Below are positions 53,159-62,033 of a DNA stretch of 64,000 nucleotides, in pieces. Location: NCBI RefSeq assembly GCF_003026365.1, contig NZ_PYOM01000012.1:62001-126000 (forward strand), written 5' to 3'. A program made the translations under genes and the position numbers. The stretch's first letter is position 1, and every line of letters begins with the position of its first letter. The notes beneath the pieces were generated by a model that searched no databases, had not been told where the DNA came from, and worked only from the letters and a program-made list of their open reading frames with translations. The DNA is from Photobacterium angustum (GTDB lineage Bacteria; Pseudomonadota; Gammaproteobacteria; Enterobacterales; Vibrionaceae).

Positions 53159-53668
53159 TTAAACTTGATAACGGGTTTTATCACCAATATCGAAATGTAA
53201 TGGCATACGCCACTTACTAAATGCAGCTACACCTAATAAGATTGCGCCAAGCATTGCACACGCAATAACGCCTGCGGGAACATTAAAGATAAAACAGAAC
53301 CAAAAGCCAGCTAATACAATTGGGGTAAGCAGCAATGCTTTAATTTGAAAGCAAAAGTATTCTTTAACGGAGAGTGCGCTAAACACAAATAAAGCAGCAC
53401 CTAATGCTAATGGTTGCCATAATCCAGCAATTAGCCAAATAGCGGCAAATAAGCCAGCACCTTGAATTAGCCAGCGGAAGCGTTTGTCATAAATGTGGAC
53501 GGTTGTTGAAGCTAATAAAGCAACAATAATTAAGAATGGCGTTGCCTGTATCGTTTCGTAGCCAATAATAGCCATGATAACTGCTGCAATAGTTAATGCA
53601 GAGCGGTAAAGCACAACAGTGAGCTTGTCTAATAGATCAAGTTCACATTTAATATGGGGATCAGCCAT
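53159..53668 (-). CDS. DUF2301-type integral membrane protein
   Basis: A 169-residue membrane protein with about six helices after a cytosolic start (MADPHIKCELDLLDKLTVVLYR). It matches the DUF2301 (COG5413-type) pattern as I know it, ending KWRMPLHFDIGDKTRYQV. No function is established. ATG 53668 is preferred since GGGAG lies before it; an in-frame ATG seven codons upstream is weaker. It is alone, and its promoter region is shared with the divergent siderophore receptor. Confidence 0.75.
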   Translation of the reverse strand: MADPHIKCELDLLDKLTVVLYRSALTIAAVIMAIIGYETIQATPFLIIVALLASTTVHIYDKRFRWLIQGAGLFAAIWLIAGLWQPLALGAALFVFSALSVKEYFCFQIKALLLTPIVLAGFWFCFIFNVPAGVIACAMLGAILLGVAAFSKWRMPLHFDIGDKTRYQV

Positions 53669-54034
53669 ATTTACTCCCAAATAAAACACAATACAAAATA
53701 ATAACTTCAGTTTACTGAATGAAGATGCTGACTTAAATAACTATTTAGTCAATATAGCTTTTCATTGACCTGCTTTAAAAAAACACTATTCACTTAAAAA
53801 TATCTACGATGAATTGTAAAGTGATGAAACCTTAAATATCAGACACTTTCTGGTAAATTTTTACCCTTATATACTCTATGGGTATTGTGGTGTGACAACT
53901 GTGTTTGAATTTTTCATTTTTTGTGAATGTAAATGAAGAAATGTAAACAGTGTAAATTAAATAAAAATGATAATTCATCTCATTTATATTTGTGGCTCAA
54001 ATGATTTAGACGTGTTTTATTACTTGAGGTTGTT
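53669..54034. other. Regulatory gap between DUF2301 and receptor genes
   Basis: A 366-base AT-rich gap without an ORF. It holds a Fur-like box (53963-53981) and, at 54026-54030, GAGGT, the ribosome site for the UUG-started receptor. Nothing else could be supported. Confidence 0.5.
53963..53981 (+). promoter_or_regulatory. Fur box upstream of the second siderophore receptor
   Basis: AAAAATGATAATTCATCTC matches the 19-base Fur consensus at 13 positions by hand count, with an ATGATAAT core, 54 bases before the receptor start. Confidence 0.62.
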
Positions 54035-56194
54035 TTGAAAATTCCATCGCCACTTTTTAAGTTGTCACCACTTCCATTGGCTATTTGTACTCTAATTTCT
54101 ATGCCGGCTATTGCAGAGGAAAATAAGCCATCAAATGATCTATCTGAAAATAACGACGTTGAACGTGTTGTTGTATTTGGTAATCAGTTTAACCATTACA
54201 AAGCTGATGAAGCATTTGGTGCAATGCGAAGTGATATCAATTTAATTGATACACCACAGTCAGTTGCCGTTATTCCTAGCTTTATTACTGATGAACAAAT
54301 GGCTAATAATTTAGGTGACATTCTTGAAAATGATTCGAGCGTTACTGCTGGTGGTCAAAAGTGGGGATTTCAATATTTTAAAATTCGCGGTTTCGATTTA
54401 AGTTCAAGCTCTGGCTATCTTGTAAATGGTCATCAACATTTTTCATATTATCTGCAACCGACAGAGATTTTAGAGCAAGTAGAGGTGCTTAAAGGCCCAT
54501 CAAGTATGCTTTATGGTCAATCAGGTCCAGGTGGTTTGATTAACATGGTCACTAAGAAACCGACATATGAAAATATGGCTAAAGTGGGTTTTGATGTGAA
54601 TAGTAATGGCTCTACTCGCTATAGCTTAGATGCAGGCGGTAGTTTAAACGATGCTGAGACGATTCGTTACCGCACGGTACTTTCAAAACAAGATAGTGTT
54701 TCTGCGCGAAAATATAAACAGAATGGTGAGCACAATGAGGGTGATAAAAGTGTAGGTTACTTAAACTTAGAGTTTGATGTAACCGACGATCTATTATTGT
54801 CACTTGCTTACAGTAAAACCAATGATAAGTCAGGTATTGACGGTGGACGACTCGATGATGAAGGCAATCTTATCGGTAGTCGAGAAACTATCTGGGATAT
54901 GCCGTGGGCGCAAACAGATAAAGAAGTGACCAATATTGGTGCTGATTTAACATACCAAATCAATACTGACTGGAAAGTTAAACTTGGCTATAACGAGCAA
55001 CAATATGATCGAAACTATGTAGCTTCACAGCCAAATCAATGTTACAAAAATAATTGCTACGATGATATGGCTGATGGCTATTTCATTAAACCGTTTGATC
55101 GCTATGACGATTGGAATTTCCAAACAGGCTATGTTGACTTAACGGGGCGTATCGAGACTTTTGGATTAGAACACCAGCTACTTTTAGGTGCCAATATTCT
55201 TGATTATGATTACTCACAAACACGCTATACGTACAAAGACGCAAATGGTAATAACTTTATTGAAGTAAAACCTGGTGATGTCGTTGAAAAACCAGACTTC
55301 TATAACAATAGTACACGCTCAACAAGTGATAGTTCATACAAACACTTTGGTTTTTATGTACAAGATTTAATGACTATCAATGATTACTGGAAAGTCTTAG
55401 CAGGTGTTCGTTACGACGAGCAGCATAAAGAAGGCTATGGTAATAACAGCTATGCTGTTTCTCCTAAAGCTGGCTTAGTCTTTAATCCTACAATAGATAG
55501 CAGTATCTATGTGAATTACTCGAAAAGTTTCATGCCACAAGGTTCTGTTAATAACAAAACTGACGTTAATGATGGCCTTAACTTAAAACCGCAATACGGT
55601 GAGCAGTATGAGTTAGGTACAAAGTGGGCATTGTTTGATGAAAGCTTATTATTAACAGGTGCTATCTTTGATATTGAAGTTTCAAATATTAAAGTGACGG
55701 AAGAAATCGTTGATAACCCTAATTTTGATCAAATTACAACTCAAGCCGGCAAGCAAAAACACCGTGGTTTTGAACTTGGAGCACAAGGACAAGTGACAGA
55801 TCAACTGTTCTTAACAGGCTCTATGATGTATTTAGATGCTAAATATGAACGACCTGCAGGTGATAGCCTAGATGGTAAACGACCTGCTGATACGCCTGAG
55901 TGGTCTGCAAATGTGTGGAGTCGTTATGAAGTTAATGACCAACTAGCATTAAACCTTGGTGCAGTTTATGAAGGTAAACGTTTTGCTGATAACCAAAACA
56001 CAGTGTCGAAAGATGGATATATTCGTTTTGACTCAGGTGTCTCTTACGGCATGAGTGTTGCTGAAACAGATGTTGAATTGCGCTTAAATGTTAAGAACCT
56101 ATTCGATACCGAATACTTTGGCGGTGGTGGTAAAACAAGTACAACTGTAGCTGATGGCCGAGAGTTCACATTAGGCGTCAATGCAGCATTTTAA
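54035..56194 (+). CDS. TonB-dependent siderophore receptor, second paralogue
   Basis: A 719-residue outer-membrane receptor. The signal peptide ends AIA at residue 27, and a TonB-box-like ERVVVFG lies at 43-49. The plug has IRGFDLSSSSGYLVNGHQHF, then VEVLKGPSSMLYG and GGLINMVTKKPT. The barrel ends with LGVNAAF, a C-terminal Phe. It is clearly related to the receptor at 7081-9171 (same HQH and NDYWKVLAGVR landmarks). The start is TTG at 54035: GAGGT lies upstream, and the next ATG would remove the signal peptide. It has no signalling extension. A Fur-like box precedes it and a terminator follows. Confidence 0.94.
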   Translation: MKIPSPLFKLSPLPLAICTLISMPAIAEENKPSNDLSENNDVERVVVFGNQFNHYKADEAFGAMRSDINLIDTPQSVAVIPSFITDEQMANNLGDILENDSSVTAGGQKWGFQYFKIRGFDLSSSSGYLVNGHQHFSYYLQPTEILEQVEVLKGPSSMLYGQSGPGGLINMVTKKPTYENMAKVGFDVNSNGSTRYSLDAGGSLNDAETIRYRTVLSKQDSVSARKYKQNGEHNEGDKSVGYLNLEFDVTDDLLLSLAYSKTNDKSGIDGGRLDDEGNLIGSRETIWDMPWAQTDKEVTNIGADLTYQINTDWKVKLGYNEQQYDRNYVASQPNQCYKNNCYDDMADGYFIKPFDRYDDWNFQTGYVDLTGRIETFGLEHQLLLGANILDYDYSQTRYTYKDANGNNFIEVKPGDVVEKPDFYNNSTRSTSDSSYKHFGFYVQDLMTINDYWKVLAGVRYDEQHKEGYGNNSYAVSPKAGLVFNPTIDSSIYVNYSKSFMPQGSVNNKTDVNDGLNLKPQYGEQYELGTKWALFDESLLLTGAIFDIEVSNIKVTEEIVDNPNFDQITTQAGKQKHRGFELGAQGQVTDQLFLTGSMMYLDAKYERPAGDSLDGKRPADTPEWSANVWSRYEVNDQLALNLGAVYEGKRFADNQNTVSKDGYIRFDSGVSYGMSVAETDVELRLNVKNLFDTEYFGGGGKTSTTVADGREFTLGVNAAF

Positions 56195-56242
56195 TCTAAC
56201 AAATCTACTTATTCTTATTAACTCTTTTTATCCGTAATATTT

Positions 56243-56272
56243 AGCCCTGTATAATGCAGGGCTCTTTTTTTT
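56243..56272 (+). terminator. Terminator of the second receptor gene
   Basis: AGCCCTG pairs with CAGGGCT around a 7-base loop, followed by a run of T. Confidence 0.88.
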
Positions 56273-56407
56273 CTTTTTAGCGTGACTTTTAAAACAATTA
56301 CTTAATAAAGAGTGTATTAATATAAGCTTACTGTTGATTGGTGAATGAAGGCACGGCAGAATATCATTAATGTTGTTGCTACACTTTCGTTAGGTCTGAA
56401 TCCAATC

Positions 56408-57313
56408 ATGAAAAAAATATTTACTATCAGTATGCTAGCTGCACTTACTGGCTGTATGTCGACACCGCACACTCAAGCACCGATTGAAACAATTAATCAA
56501 TCTAATGCAGAACAAACAATGAAACCTATTGATACCGTAGCGGAAGTCGATCCAAGTGTTGTGTCTGAACCTTTGTATTTATCCAGTGACTCTGTTGCCA
56601 TTAGTGAAAAACAACTACCAACAGAAACGACACCTTCTATTGAACATACCGTGACTGAAACCCCAAATACACAGACAACAGCGATAGAGCCTGAGCAAAA
56701 TATAGCACCAGCTAATAATTCTGAGGTTCAAACACCTAATGATATGGTAGATATCGTGGGTGAAGATCATCAAGTCTCATCACAACGTATTTCTGAAAAC
56801 ACTCAGGACAAAAATTTAGCTGAGGCTACAACAGAAACTACAGCGACAGTTGCGACGGCAGTAACAACTGATCAAGCGGAAGAAAAAACAGTTGAAAATA
56901 CGCCACAGCCTGAAGTTGTGAATGAACAACCGACAGAAGCCACGCCAAATACGCAGCCTATTGATGAAACACAAAACGCGGTTGATAAAGAGACGACGAC
57001 AGAAGAAACTGCTGTAGGAGAGAAAACAACAGCAGTTAAAGGATTTAGCATTCAACTCTTAGCTATGCGTGAAACGAATGAGTTCAAACCTTATTTAAGT
57101 CAGTTACCAGCGGATCAACCTGCATGGCTAAATGATAAGATGATCAATGGTAGTAGTGTTTATACCTTGTTATATGGCCATTACAAGGATTACGAAACCG
57201 CAAAAGCAGCACTGGCTGCCATGCCACAAAAAGTGGTTCAATCAGGCGCATTTGTTCGTAATCTCGCAGATATTGAAGCAACACAATATCCAACATTACA
57301 ACGTATTCGTTAA
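56408..57313 (+). CDS. SPOR-like lipoprotein with Thr/Glu-rich linker
   Basis: A 301-residue lipoprotein. The lipobox LTGC follows a short leader (MKKIFTISMLAALTGC). A Thr/Glu/Gln-rich, probably disordered stretch of about 190 residues leads to a C-terminal SPOR-like domain (FSIQLLAMRETNEFKPYLSQLP, then VYTLLYGHYKDYETAKAALAAMP). The domain parallels the lipoprotein at 34796-35347. ATG 56408 is preferred because it puts the lipobox in place; the upstream in-frame ATG adds 21 residues. Attachment to peptidoglycan from the outer membrane is inferred. Confidence 0.78.
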   Translation: MKKIFTISMLAALTGCMSTPHTQAPIETINQSNAEQTMKPIDTVAEVDPSVVSEPLYLSSDSVAISEKQLPTETTPSIEHTVTETPNTQTTAIEPEQNIAPANNSEVQTPNDMVDIVGEDHQVSSQRISENTQDKNLAEATTETTATVATAVTTDQAEEKTVENTPQPEVVNEQPTEATPNTQPIDETQNAVDKETTTEETAVGEKTTAVKGFSIQLLAMRETNEFKPYLSQLPADQPAWLNDKMINGSSVYTLLYGHYKDYETAKAALAAMPQKVVQSGAFVRNLADIEATQYPTLQRIR

Positions 57314-57620
57314 GCATTTCACATCACAGATTATGTTGAGGAAAAGTCATTTATTACGGTAAATGACTTTTTTATTGCCTTAAGTTCAGCAGATACATGT
57401 AAGCACTGTGTTAGAAGCGTCGATTTACTAAACAAGTAACTAGCTAAATTTAAAATAAATCACGATTCGCGATAGCAGAGGGTGCACAGTATCGAATTTT
57501 TTGATTACTATGTTATTCAAACAGACTTTGATGATTTTGCATTGGTTCTATTTGTATCAAAGTTATTAATTATTTCACGTTGGCTGCATCGAAAGCTAAC
57601 GGCGTTTACAAGGGATGATG
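57314..57620. other. Gap between SPOR lipoprotein and ddl genes
   Basis: This gap of about 300 bases holds a terminator (57341-57377) and then AT-rich sequence leading to ddl. I see no convincing ORF or RNA gene in the remaining part. Confidence 0.45.
57341..57377 (+). terminator. Terminator of the SPOR lipoprotein gene
   Basis: AAAAGTCATTTA pairs with TAAATGACTTTT (12 bp) around TTACGG, followed by T-rich sequence. Confidence 0.88.
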
Positions 57621-58616
57621 ATGAGCTCTATCCATGTTTTATTATTATGCGGCGGCGGTAGCGCTGAGCATGAAGTTTCTCTCGTATCAGCAAACTTTAT
57701 TGAAGAGCAGCTAAAAACGATCAGCGGTGTTACTTATACTCGTGTTGAGATGACTAAAAATGACGGCTGGTTAGACGCTGAAAATCGTTCTTGCGAGCTA
57801 AATTTAGATAAAACATTGATTGTTGGTGATCAAGAAGTTGTGATCGATTATGTCATTCCTTGTGTTCATGGTTTCCCAGGTGAAACGGGCGATCTGCAAT
57901 CTTTACTGACAATCGCTGGTCTACCTTTCTTAGGGTGTGGAGCAGAAGCAAGCACAAATTGCTTTAATAAGATCACAACAAAACTGTGGTTTGATGCGCT
58001 AAACATTCCTAACACACCTTATGTTTTCCTAAGTGAAAACAACCAAGAATCGCATCAAGAAGCACGTGATGCGTTTTCTAAGTGGGGTAAGGTCTTTGTT
58101 AAAGCGGCTTGTCAGGGATCATCTGTTGGTTGTTACTGCGTAACGACTGAACAAGAACTAACAGATGCTGTTAATAATGCGTTTGGTTACTCTGATCAAG
58201 TACTTATTGAAAAAGCGATTCGTCCACGTGAACTAGAAATTGCAGCTTACCAATACGGTGACGAGCTAGTGATCACTAAGCCGGGTGAAGTATCTTGTCC
58301 GACTGATAAATTCTACAGCTACGAAGAAAAATACAGCGTTGATAGTGTATCAACCACCATGGTTGAAGCCGAGAACTTAACGGAAGAGCAAATTGAAGCG
58401 ATCCGCACTTACGCACGTAAAGCGTTTGTACAAATGAAGCTGAAAGATCTTTCTCGTATTGATTTCTTCCTTAGTGAAGACAATGAAATCCTACTTAACG
58501 AAATCAATACCTTCCCTGGAATGACACCAATATCTATGTTCCCGAAAATGCTAGAGCATCACGGACATAAATTTGCTGAGTTCATAGAACAATCAATTAA
58601 GAGTGCAGTGAAGTAA
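57621..58616 (+). CDS. ddl: D-alanine--D-alanine ligase
   Basis: A 331-residue ATP-grasp enzyme. LLLCGGGSAEHEVSLVSA opens the chain, VHGFPGETGDLQSLL lies in the substrate region, and VKAACQGSSVGCYC forms part of the ATP-grasp lid. The Mg/ATP-binding end reads RIDFFLSEDNEILLNEINTFPGMTPISM. It makes the D-Ala-D-Ala dipeptide for peptidoglycan. Of three consecutive ATGs the third (57621) best fits the AAGGG ribosome site, six bases away. It is monocistronic, outside the division-wall cluster, as for DdlA-type copies. Confidence 0.93.
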   Translation: MSSIHVLLLCGGGSAEHEVSLVSANFIEEQLKTISGVTYTRVEMTKNDGWLDAENRSCELNLDKTLIVGDQEVVIDYVIPCVHGFPGETGDLQSLLTIAGLPFLGCGAEASTNCFNKITTKLWFDALNIPNTPYVFLSENNQESHQEARDAFSKWGKVFVKAACQGSSVGCYCVTTEQELTDAVNNAFGYSDQVLIEKAIRPRELEIAAYQYGDELVITKPGEVSCPTDKFYSYEEKYSVDSVSTTMVEAENLTEEQIEAIRTYARKAFVQMKLKDLSRIDFFLSEDNEILLNEINTFPGMTPISMFPKMLEHHGHKFAEFIEQSIKSAVK

Positions 58617-58645
58617 TCATCACCACGTCTAGCTAAATATAAATT

Positions 58646-58687
58646 AAAGCCCGTTAACATGTTTATGAACAAGTTTACGGGCTTTTT
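58646..58687 (+). terminator. Terminator of ddl
   Basis: AAAGCCCGT pairs with ACGGGCTTT across a 22-base partly structured loop, followed by T. It can also act for the converging recombinase gene. Confidence 0.78.
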
Positions 58688-58703
58688 GCTGGTGGATGTT
58701 AAG

Positions 58704-59672
58704 TTATTTATCGCTGTTTTTCTTAGCGAATTTTTTTAATTCATTATCACGTTTACCACGTTGGCCAATATATTGCGCAGGCATAGCTGGGCTTCGCCAA
58801 CGTCCTTGATGCTGAATTTGACTAATAGATAGACCTGAATCGGCTAAATCTTGGCTTGCACCAACACGGGGTGATTGTCCTGAGAAAATGACATCAGCAG
58901 GTAAATCTAACTCTTGGCTTGCGCGACGGAACACACGGTAAATTGATGAGTGATCCAGTGGTTTATCGCCAATATTACTGTGTCTATCAATACGCCTAAA
59001 TACAAAGCTGTCCATAATCATGCCGAGTGTTAACCAGCGTTGAACCGCTTTAGAGGCTAAATCACTAAGGGCAATAATGCGATCGTTAACTGTGATGTTG
59101 ATTAACCCCGAATCTTCTATTTCAATATGATTTATTGTAAGTGCAGCGACTTCTGAACGCTTTAACATTGCCTCAAAGGTAATAGCCCAAATTGCCATAT
59201 CTCGGACATCTTTGGGTTTTGTTGATAGGGCAAAGATATCAAGTAATGCCTGTAAATGATTATCTCTAAAGCCTTGTGCATGGGTGTAATCATCATGTTT
59301 ATCTAACCGCTGCTTATGCATTGCGAGCTTAATTTCTTGGCTTTGACATGGATTAGGTAGGGCATGACATTTGTGAATTAGTCCTATAGTGACAATGTAA
59401 CGTTTTAGGCTGGCTAATTTACGTGACTCTGCCATTTTTTCGATAAATCGATGCACTGTTTCGGCTGTTGCAGGTAATGCTGATACCTTATTCCTTTCGC
59501 AGAATATTAAAAAGTGGTTCCAATCATTTTTAAACGCCACCAAGGTATTTTCAGCGTAACTATGATGGGTAAGTGATTGCCAAATAGCGATGTTATCTGC
59601 CACTTGTTTGAACTGAGTAATGCTTTTGGCACGCTTTTCATCACAATCAATAATTGGAATTTTTTTTGCCAT
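58704..59672 (-). CDS. Tyrosine recombinase with substituted catalytic His
   Basis: A 322-residue tyrosine-recombinase/integrase. The N-terminal SAM-like arm-binding domain covers about 25-120. Catalytic positions are R172 (LKRSEV), R269 (QSPRVGASQDL), W292 (QGRW) at the usual H/W position and Tyr301 (QYIGQ). The HxxR motif reads QSPR, so the usual His is Gln266, and the beta-hairpin Lys is not obvious. Activity may be reduced or altered. There is no adjacent tRNA, excisionase or phage gene. Its neighbour on the other side is a divergent DUF3319 gene. Confidence 0.85.
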   Translation of the reverse strand: MAKKIPIIDCDEKRAKSITQFKQVADNIAIWQSLTHHSYAENTLVAFKNDWNHFLIFCERNKVSALPATAETVHRFIEKMAESRKLASLKRYIVTIGLIHKCHALPNPCQSQEIKLAMHKQRLDKHDDYTHAQGFRDNHLQALLDIFALSTKPKDVRDMAIWAITFEAMLKRSEVAALTINHIEIEDSGLINITVNDRIIALSDLASKAVQRWLTLGMIMDSFVFRRIDRHSNIGDKPLDHSSIYRVFRRASQELDLPADVIFSGQSPRVGASQDLADSGLSISQIQHQGRWRSPAMPAQYIGQRGKRDNELKKFAKKNSDK

Positions 59673-59884
59673 AACTTAACACCTAATGCACTATAACTTT
59701 ATCTCTAAGAGAAATTATAACACTATATGTTAACAAAGTATGCAAACTTTAAACATAAGCCGCTTTAGTAGCATTAAATACTAGTCATAAATAAAACATC
59801 ATGCTTAAATTGCTCAGCATTTATTTACAAATGGTAACCTTGTTATCATGATGTTGGACTTAACGTTAAACAAGGATCAACAGT

Positions 59885-60241
59885 ATGAAAAAACGGATTT
59901 TTCACCGTGGATATACTATTGAAAATACAACGGGCGTTACCAATGAATGGAAATCAGCAATTAAAGGTAACCCTATCAGCGGCACGCTGACTGAAATAAA
60001 AAAAAGTGTTGATTGGTGGTTGGACATGAGTACATTCATTCATCCTCAGAAGTTCTCATCTCAATCCTCAAAGCCAGTATCCAATGGTTCATCTGAGAAC
60101 TATCGTGGTTTTATCATACGTAATGATACTGGTAAGCCTAATGAATGGTATTTGCTTTTAAGAGGGCAGTTATTAAAGGGTAATGCGACATCCATTAAGC
60201 AATACCTTGATAAAGTCATTGAGAAACAATCTAAAGCGTAA
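59885..60241 (+). CDS. DUF3319-type protein with two tandem repeats
   Basis: A 118-residue soluble protein made of two copies of one ~40-residue unit: about residues 7-48 (HRGYTIENTTGVTNEW, IKGNPISGTLTEIKKSVDWW) and 73-114 (YRGFIIRNDTGKPNEW, LRGQLLKGNATSIKQYLD). Both share (Y/H)RG-x-I-x-N-x-TG-x-x-NEW, then a G-x-(L/I)-x-G turn and a helix. It fits the vibrio-type DUF3319 family as I remember it; the function is unknown. AAGGA lies close upstream of the ATG. It is divergent from the recombinase gene, and a perfect terminator follows. Confidence 0.8.
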   Translation: MKKRIFHRGYTIENTTGVTNEWKSAIKGNPISGTLTEIKKSVDWWLDMSTFIHPQKFSSQSSKPVSNGSSENYRGFIIRNDTGKPNEWYLLLRGQLLKGNATSIKQYLDKVIEKQSKA

Positions 60242-60247
60242 TAAACG

Positions 60248-60281
60248 ACAAAGCCTGCTAATTCAGCAGGCTTTGTTTTAA
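60248..60281. terminator. Terminator after the DUF3319-type gene
   Basis: A perfect 12-bp stem ACAAAGCCTGCT / AGCAGGCTTTGT around AATTC, then TTTAATC. It may also serve the converging zinc-protease-like gene. Confidence 0.85.
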
Positions 60282-60312
60282 TCGTTATGTCTTAATCTTT
60301 GCGTTTTATTAT

Positions 60313-60825
60313 CTAATCGTCAGCATCTTCTTTAGTAACATCAACAAGGTAATCACCTTCAAGCCAGTTACGTCCAATCAAGAGTTTGTATTTTAATTTA
60401 CTACGATCACGTAAGTTTACAGGAATTGCTTTGCTCTGACCGTTCCAAATCAGATCCATTACAACGGCATAACGACGCTCGACACCTTGCGCATTACGAA
60501 TTTTACTTACTTTAATAATTTTAGCGGTATGCGTGACTTCCTGACCAAGTTCATTCTCTGTTGTGAAAGTAATATTGTGTCCTAAATTATCATGCATGCC
60601 TTGCTTACTGTCATCGTTCTCAGTTTTTCCGTCGATTTTGATATTGTAAGCATTGATAGATGTTGTGTTAGCACCTGTGTCTATACGGGCTTTATAATTA
60701 ATACCAAGATCGTGTACCTTGATAGTTTCAACGGGACCAACAATGGACTTACCATCACATTGTGGGGCTGCAAAAGTTGTTCCTGAGGCTAGCAAAAGCA
60801 CCGCAGAGATAAGAATGTTTTTCAC
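60313..60825 (-). CDS. Exported retropepsin-like 'ATP-dependent zinc protease' family protein
   Basis: A 170-residue exported protein with signal peptide MKNILISAVLLLASGTTFA. The aspartic-protease-like motif D49-T50-G51 lies in ARIDTGANTTSI. The RimB/Zn_protease family shows the same pattern of VRRYAVVMDLIWNG-like and LLIGRNWLEGDYLVD-like segments. Such proteins are retropepsin-like; many lie beside RimK-type ligases, but none is adjacent here. The signal peptide suggests a periplasmic place, with an unknown substrate. Monocistronic. Confidence 0.85.
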   Translation of the reverse strand: MKNILISAVLLLASGTTFAAPQCDGKSIVGPVETIKVHDLGINYKARIDTGANTTSINAYNIKIDGKTENDDSKQGMHDNLGHNITFTTENELGQEVTHTAKIIKVSKIRNAQGVERRYAVVMDLIWNGQSKAIPVNLRDRSKLKYKLLIGRNWLEGDYLVDVTKEDADD

Positions 60826-60910
60826 ACATACTCCTGAAACGAATAATAGATCTATTTATTGATAATAGACTGGATATATCCTTATTGGTTCAAGTGATTG
60901 TTAAATTTCA

Positions 60911-61537
60911 TTATAAAGCTTGAATTTTAGGGCTAAACATTGCAAGTGCTTCTTCTATTTCTCTTATACAATCTTGCGTTGGTGTAAAATGCACCGTATT
61001 AAACCCGAGTGATTTAGCTGTTTCGATATTAGGATAATGATCATCAATAAAAAGGCATTCATGGGGATTAAGATGATAACGTTGACATAAAAGATGAAAG
61101 ATTTCAGGCTCAGGCTTCATAGTTAGCTCTTTTCCTGAAACAACACCACCGTCAAAAAATGAAATAAAATGGTGCTTCTCGTATAAGGTTTCAAAAAAAG
61201 CACTACACATATTGGTTAGATAGTAGGTAGGGTAGTTTTTATCGAGAATTCTAAAAAATAATGCTTCTGTTTCAGGTATTTTTTCCAAACTTAATTGTAT
61301 GTGGTTGATAAATTCTTCCATGCGTTGGCAAGAAATACCCGTCCGCGCTGCGAATTTCGGAATTTCTTCAGCTAATAGCATAGTACCACGATCAAGCGCT
61401 AACCAATCAGAATGAGCGAGCACTTGTTCCATTAGGATATTTTGCTCATCTATAGATTGTGTAAAAGTTTCTACTATTTTCTGTGGATTCCACTGGAATA
61501 ACACAGCACCAAAATCAAATATAACATTCCGAATCAT
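60911..61537 (-). CDS. HAD-superfamily hydrolase, YihX-like
   Basis: A 208-residue HAD phosphatase-like protein. The first motif is IFDFGAVLFQW with the nucleophile Asp at residue 8; here the usual second acid two residues on is Gly, as in other FG(N/A)VL-type members. Motif II is in YLTNMC, motif III has KPEPEIFHLL and motif IV CLFIDDHYPN. It may dephosphorylate sugar phosphates or dehalogenate; the activity is not certain. ATG 61537 is preferred because it lies directly before IRNVIFDFG; an in-frame start 19 codons upstream is unlikely. Confidence 0.83.
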   Translation of the reverse strand: MIRNVIFDFGAVLFQWNPQKIVETFTQSIDEQNILMEQVLAHSDWLALDRGTMLLAEEIPKFAARTGISCQRMEEFINHIQLSLEKIPETEALFFRILDKNYPTYYLTNMCSAFFETLYEKHHFISFFDGGVVSGKELTMKPEPEIFHLLCQRYHLNPHECLFIDDHYPNIETAKSLGFNTVHFTPTQDCIREIEEALAMFSPKIQAL

Positions 61538-61658
61538 AAGCTGTTCCGTTTTGTCTTCTTTTCTTGATAATATTAGCTGAAAGCGAATTAGCAAGATTCA
61601 TGTGTGAACTTGAAAGCTTATTCACAATAACCAAGCAAATAATGAGACTAATTGCATA

Positions 61659-61982
61659 ATGAATGATAACAGTCGTTTAGTTTTCTCAACCGAAACTGGT
61701 CGAATTAAAGAAGAAACAGCAGCACCCGTTCGCCCAAAAGGTGATGGTATTGTCCGTATTCAGCGTGAAACTAAAGGTCGCAAAGGCAAGGGTGTTTCAA
61801 TTGTTACTGGCTTAGATGTTGAGGATACCCAACTAAAGCTCATTGCTGCTGAATTAAAGAAAGTATGTGGCTGTGGTGGTTCAGTAAAAGATGGAAAAAT
61901 TGAAATTCAAGGCGATAAGCGTGATGTAATTAAAGCGCACCTTGAGAAAAAAGGTCACACCGTAAAATTAGCTGGCGGTTGA
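61659..61982 (+). CDS. yciH: YciH, SUI1/eIF1-like translation initiation factor
   Basis: A 107-residue basic protein of the SUI1 family: IVRIQRETKGRKGKGVSIVTGL, then LKLIAAELKKVCGCGGSVKDGKIEIQGDKRDVIKAHLEKKGH. This matches bacterial YciH, homologous to eIF1. It binds the 30S subunit and can affect initiation fidelity, especially for stress conditions. The ATG at 61659 gives the family-standard N-terminus. It is monocistronic with a perfect terminator. Confidence 0.92.
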   Translation: MNDNSRLVFSTETGRIKEETAAPVRPKGDGIVRIQRETKGRKGKGVSIVTGLDVEDTQLKLIAAELKKVCGCGGSVKDGKIEIQGDKRDVIKAHLEKKGHTVKLAGG

Positions 61983-61995
61983 GTCTGCAATATAG

Positions 61996-62024
61996 AAAAG
62001 AGGCCATTAGAGGCCTCTTTTGAT
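61996..62024 (+). terminator. Terminator of yciH
   Basis: A perfect 10-bp stem AAAAGAGGCC / GGCCTCTTTT around ATTAGA. It can also act for the converging hydrolase gene. Confidence 0.85.
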
Positions 62025-62033
62025 TTGAAAATA

